Source: CAYMAX01 sp964388595 (GTDB lineage: Bacteria; Bacteroidota; Bacteroidia; Bacteroidales; UBA932). From it: a stretch of DNA of 36,436 nt. Numbering within the stretch: position 1 is the stretch's first letter; every line of letters begins with the position of its first letter. The notes beneath the pieces were generated by a model, which had not been told where the DNA came from, ran no database searches, and worked only from the letters and a program-made list of their open reading frames with translations. This document shows, one piece after another, positions 33,346 through 36,436 of the stretch. Made by a program: the position numbers and the translations under genes. The DNA lies in NCBI GenBank assembly GCA_964388595.1, contig CAYMAX010000010.1:1-36436 (forward strand). Reading direction: 5' to 3'.

Positions 33346-34630
33346 CAATATCGCACCACTACCCGAAAGGATGAGACCCCACTCCCTTGACCAATTTGTA
33401 GGCCAGGAACATCTTGTCGGCCCAGGTGCTGTTCTCAGGACGATGATAGATACCGGAAATATCTCATCATTCATCCTTTGGGGACCTCCCGGTGTTGGTA
33501 AAACCACACTTGCGGGGATTATTGCTTCTCAACTCAAACGCGAATTTTACACTCTGTCGGCCATAAGTTCAGGTGTCAAAGATATTCGCGAGATTATCGA
33601 AAAGTCAAAGTCCAATTCGATATTTGCCGTCGGGTCTCCGATTTTATTTATAGATGAGATTCACAGATTCTCAAAATCACAGCAGGATGCCCTTCTCGGG
33701 GCTGTTGAGACGGGAGTTGTGACATTAATCGGTGCCACAACTGAGAATCCTTCCTTCGAAGTGATAACCCCTCTCCTTTCCAGATGTCAGGTATATGTTC
33801 TTAAATCATTAGGTGTCAATGATTTAGATAAACTTTTGGAGCGTGCATTGACTCAGGATAAATATCTTAGCAAAAGAAAAATAAAAGTATCTCAGAAGGC
33901 TGCCCTATATCGTTTTTCAGGTGGAGATGCACGTAAATTGCTCAATATCCTCGAAATAGTGGTCAATTCTTTTGGTGAAGATGAGCAAATCGACATCACA
34001 GATACCCTGGTAGGTGAAAAACTTCAGGAAAACATCGCCATGTATGATAAAGGAGGAGAAATGCATTACGATATTATCTCTGCCTTTATCAAGAGTCTTC
34101 GCGGTTCTGACCCCGACGCAGCAGTCTATTGGATGGCAAGAATGCTTGTAGGTGGAGAAGACCCCCTATTCATAGCACGAAGGATGGTGATTTTGGCAGC
34201 TGAAGATATTGGTTTGGCCAATCCCAACGCACTGCTGCTGGCTCAGTCTACTTTCGATGCCATTCATAAGATAGGGATGCCTGAAGCAAGGATAATTCTC
34301 TCAGAATGTGCTATTTATCTTGCCACTTCTCCCAAAAGCAATTCTGCCATCACAGCCATCGATAAAGCTGCTTCCCTTGTCTCCGAAGGGGACAATTCTC
34401 CTGTACCTCTTCATTTGAGAAACGCCCCTACCCAGCTGATGAAAGACCTTGGATATTCGCAGGATTACAAGTATGCCCATTCATTTAAAGGCAATTTTGT
34501 AGAACAGCAATTTTTGCCCGACTCTCTTATTGGCACCACCTTTTACACCCCCGGGGAAAACCCAAAAGAATCTGAAATAAAATCACGCCAGGAACGTCGC
34601 TGGCATCCAAAAGATAAGAATACAAAATAA
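33335..34630 (+). CDS. rarA: replication-associated recombination protein A, AAA+ ATPase
   Basis: A 431-residue clamp-loader-like ATPase. N-terminal PLPERMRPHSLDQFVGQEHL is diagnostic for RarA/MgsA. Walker A GPPGVGKTT, Walker B LFIDEIHRF, sensor 1 GATTENPSF and arginine-finger LLSRCQV follow. The C-terminal tetramerisation region has MYDKGGEMHYDIISAFIKS, EDIGLANP and RNAPTQLMKDLGY. It acts at stalled replication forks with SSB and the clamp loader. The ATG at 33335 overlaps the kinase gene by 11 bases and the stop shares a base with the kdsA start, so all three are coupled. The gene is intact. Confidence 0.97.
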   Translation: MLNSNIAPLPERMRPHSLDQFVGQEHLVGPGAVLRTMIDTGNISSFILWGPPGVGKTTLAGIIASQLKREFYTLSAISSGVKDIREIIEKSKSNSIFAVGSPILFIDEIHRFSKSQQDALLGAVETGVVTLIGATTENPSFEVITPLLSRCQVYVLKSLGVNDLDKLLERALTQDKYLSKRKIKVSQKAALYRFSGGDARKLLNILEIVVNSFGEDEQIDITDTLVGEKLQENIAMYDKGGEMHYDIISAFIKSLRGSDPDAAVYWMARMLVGGEDPLFIARRMVILAAEDIGLANPNALLLAQSTFDAIHKIGMPEARIILSECAIYLATSPKSNSAITAIDKAASLVSEGDNSPVPLHLRNAPTQLMKDLGYSQDYKYAHSFKGNFVEQQFLPDSLIGTTFYTPGENPKESEIKSRQERRWHPKDKNTK

Positions 34631-35430
34631 TGATAGATCTCAAACAGAAAATGTTTACTCTGATAGCAGGTCCCTGTGTTATAGAAAACAAGGAGATAAC
34701 CCGCTCTACAGCCTTGACTATTAAGGAACTTTGCGAGAAATATTCCATTCCGTTTATTTTCAAATCTTCCTACAGAAAGGCCAACCGTTCAAGATACGAC
34801 TCTTTTACCGGGATTGGAGACGAAGCTGGATTGGCCATCTTGCAAAGTATAAGAGAAGACTATAAAATCCCTATTCTTACTGATATTCACGCTCCTGAAG
34901 AGGCATCTATGGCTGCCAAATACCAGGTGGACGTGCTTCAAATACCTGCATTTCTCTGTCGTCAGACCGACCTGCTTGAAGCCGCAGCCAAGACAGGAAA
35001 ATATGTCAATATCTAAAAAGGACAATTCCTCTCCCCTGAATCGATGAGATTTGCTGCTGAAAAAGTCTCTCACTGTGGCAACAACAAGATAATTCTTACA
35101 GAAAGGGGCACTCAATTTGGGTACACTGACCTTATCATCGACTTCAGGTCCATACCCACAATGCAGAGTTTTGGCTATCCCGTAGTTCTCGACGTCACTC
35201 ACTCTCTCCAGCAGCCCAATCAGGCATCAGGTGTCACAGGTGGTCGTCCGGCACTGATTTCAACCATCGCCAAAGCAGGTATTGCAGCGGGTGCAGATGG
35301 TCTTTTCATAGAGACACATCCTCGCCCCGAGGAGGCCAAATCAGATGGCAGCAACATGCTCCCACTCGCTCTGCTCGAGTCTCTGTTGCAAGCACTGATA
35401 CCTATCCGTAAAGCGATTTTGAATAGTTAA
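34630..35430 (+). pseudogene. kdsA: 3-deoxy-D-manno-octulosonate 8-phosphate synthase interrupted by an in-frame stop
   Basis: The whole 267-codon frame is KdsA, which joins arabinose 5-phosphate and phosphoenolpyruvate to make Kdo8P for LPS. Codon 129 (35014-35016) is TAA. The text around it reads YVNI-stop-KGQFLSPESMRF, where the family has NIKKGQF or NVKKGQF, so a conserved lysine codon (AAA) has become TAA by one substitution. Both sides stay in the same frame. The rest is healthy: metal ligands of the class II type are kept (Cys in AGPC near residue 15, His in DVTHSLQ, Glu in FIETHP, Asp in SDGSNM). Possible readings are a base error, a recent null allele or readthrough. An ATG at 35044 could only yield a half barrel. 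Confidence 0.9.
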
Positions 35431-35455
35431 CTGATAGCAAAAAGTTTATTCGATA

Positions 35456-35475
35456 GCGATATTATCAGATATCGC
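35456..35475. terminator. candidate stem-loop between convergent kdsA and BamA-like genes
   Basis: GCGATAT at 35456-35462 pairs with ATATCGC at 35469-35475 around a six-base loop (TATCAG). It sits in the 53-base spacer between two converging genes and could stop both. A clear T-run is missing on either strand, so the terminator role is uncertain. Confidence 0.4.
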
Positions 35476-35483
35476 AAAGCTAT

Positions 35484-36436
35484 TTAGAATGGATATCCGA
35501 TACCAAATTGGAAAGCCGAACCTCCTTTGGCAAACCAAGATTTGAAAGGCTTCCATGACTGATATAAGGGGTCATACAATTTGATACCCCAGTCAAAACG
35601 TATGACGACGAATTTGATATCTACCCTCAGCCCCAAACCTGTATTGAAGGCTGATGTCTTGAACATGTTTTTGAAAGTGAAATATGAATCGTCCGTCTTG
35701 GTCTGACCTGCCCTTTCTATATTCCACACATTGCCCCAATCGAAGAAAACACTTCCATAGAGGAGCCAAACGATGGGGAAACGATATTCTATATTGGCTT
35801 CCAGTCGCATATCTCCCGTCTGATTCGGGATACTGAAAGTAGTGTCCATCGCAGCAGAGCCTGGGCCGATACTTCTGGCAGCCCATCCGCGTAAACTATT
35901 GGAACCACCTCCCCAGAAAAGGCGTTCAAAAGGCATAGTGGTGGAGTTGCCGTAGGCATATCCTACACCTCCCAATGCCCTGACTGCAAGTGCCTGTTTC
36001 TTGTTTTTGCCGAATTTCCATGTATATACCAGAGAAAGTTCTGTACGTACAAATTGAGAATAAGGAGACCCCCACACCAAACGGTGTCCGAGAGAATCAG
36101 AAGGCATAACTTTGTTGAAGGCACTAATGAGGTTACCTGCTATATCGACAGAGAGATTGGCTTTAAAATTGGATTTGAGAGCATTGCCGGAAGGGTCGGA
36201 GGCATAGGAAAAAACGAATCCACTACCAAACTCGAAGTGATTTTTGTATGTCTCACGAACAAATGGATTTTTAAGTGATTCGATGAATGAAGCACTCACA
36301 TTGGACATGTTGACAATATTTATCTGTAGAGGATTGACTTGGTAATAGAGAGTTCTGTTCTTTCCAGGCCATGAATAACCGAACTTCGCTCCTATCATAT
36401 TTCGAGTGTATTCGGGTCGTTTCTGATAATTGTAAG
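35484..36436 (-). CDS. BamA/TamA-family outer-membrane barrel, C-terminal part (5' partial)
   Basis: The frame stays open to the right edge: residues YNYQKRPEYTRN precede the first in-window ATG (36398), so the gene begins outside. About 317 residues are visible, all beta-barrel (strand-like alternation, YYQVNPLQINIV, RFPIVWLLYGSVFFDWGNVW). The sequence GGGSNSLRGWAARSIGPG matches the conserved loop 6 region of Omp85 proteins, with RGW instead of RGF. The end, FQFGIGYPF, is a C-terminal insertion signal with terminal Phe. Omp85 proteins insert other proteins in the outer membrane. The POTRA domains would be to the right. The choice between BamA and a TamA-like paralogue cannot be made from this part. 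Confidence 0.88.
   Translation of the reverse strand, partial: YNYQKRPEYTRNMIGAKFGYSWPGKNRTLYYQVNPLQINIVNMSNVSASFIESLKNPFVRETYKNHFEFGSGFVFSYASDPSGNALKSNFKANLSVDIAGNLISAFNKVMPSDSLGHRLVWGSPYSQFVRTELSLVYTWKFGKNKKQALAVRALGGVGYAYGNSTTMPFERLFWGGGSNSLRGWAARSIGPGSAAMDTTFSIPNQTGDMRLEANIEYRFPIVWLLYGSVFFDWGNVWNIERAGQTKTDDSYFTFKNMFKTSAFNTGLGLRVDIKFVVIRFDWGIKLYDPLYQSWKPFKSWFAKGGSAFQFGIGYPF

Noticed and set aside
34630..35430. Stop-codon reassignment to explain the kdsA TAA
   Set aside because: TAA is the normal terminator of many intact genes in this window, including kamD, kamE, rarA and ligA, so TAA cannot encode lysine here in general.
35044..35430. Second half of kdsA as an independent gene
   Set aside because: It is in the same frame, begins in the middle of the barrel and holds only part of the active site. 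It is the continuation of kdsA.
1..36436. tRNA, rRNA, CRISPR arrays, insertion sequences, riboswitches
   Set aside because: The only spacers over 50 bases are 10192-10299, 28176-28256 and 35431-35483. They hold promoters or a small stem-loop, and none fits an RNA gene, repeat array or transposon end.

Overview
The window is typical of a Gram-negative, anaerobic Bacteroidetes, most likely a Bacteroidales. The evidence is gene content (lysine-to-butyrate fermentation genes, metal-type KdsA, a PPi-type phosphofructokinase, a plant-type IspG with an internal insert, BamA/TamA-like and other envelope proteins) and TAnnTTTG-type promoter elements. Genes are tightly packed, many overlap by 1 to 20 bases, and the code is standard (TAA, TAG and TGA all end genes). 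I see no tRNA, rRNA, CRISPR array, insertion sequence, phage gene or long repeat.

Region A (1-9071, + strand) is an amino-acid fermentation operon: the tail of an unidentified gene, a MutS-like ATPase, the two subunits of adenosylcobalamin/PLP-dependent lysine 5,6-aminomutase (kamD, kamE), a CoA-transferase beta subunit, crotonase, 3-hydroxybutyryl-CoA dehydrogenase, butyryl-CoA dehydrogenase and EtfBA. Lysine is rearranged by the aminomutase. The crotonyl-CoA formed later in the pathway is reduced to butyryl-CoA by Bcd/Etf, and butyrate is released by CoA transfer. Lysine 2,3-aminomutase, the other lysine-specific enzymes, the CoA-transferase alpha subunit and thiolase are not in the window.

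Region B (9064-12255) holds a convergent serpin gene and a three-gene membrane cassette on the + strand: a CDP-alcohol phosphatidyltransferase, a GtrA-like four-helix protein and a PlsC-like acyltransferase, transcribed from a good Bacteroidetes promoter. This is the least explained group here.

Region C (12252-28175, - strand) reads as one ten-gene run: ligA, yihY-like, bifunctional rel, an Ig-like lipoprotein, an outer-membrane barrel, ispG, a C69 dipeptidase, carA, carB and a Ca2+/Na+ antiporter. carB is closer in motif content to the eukaryotic CAD-type enzyme than to E. coli CarB.

Region D (28257-35430, + strand) starts at a divergent promoter: PPi-type phosphofructokinase coupled to an intracellular GH13 enzyme, a secreted alpha/beta hydrolase, an APH-fold kinase resembling N-acetylhexosamine 1-kinase, rarA and kdsA. 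kdsA carries an in-frame TAA in place of a conserved lysine codon, with everything after it still in frame. It is either a very recent nonsense mutation or a base error, and it is the single most checkable oddity in the window. The right edge (35484-36436, - strand) is the C-terminal barrel of a BamA/TamA-family protein.
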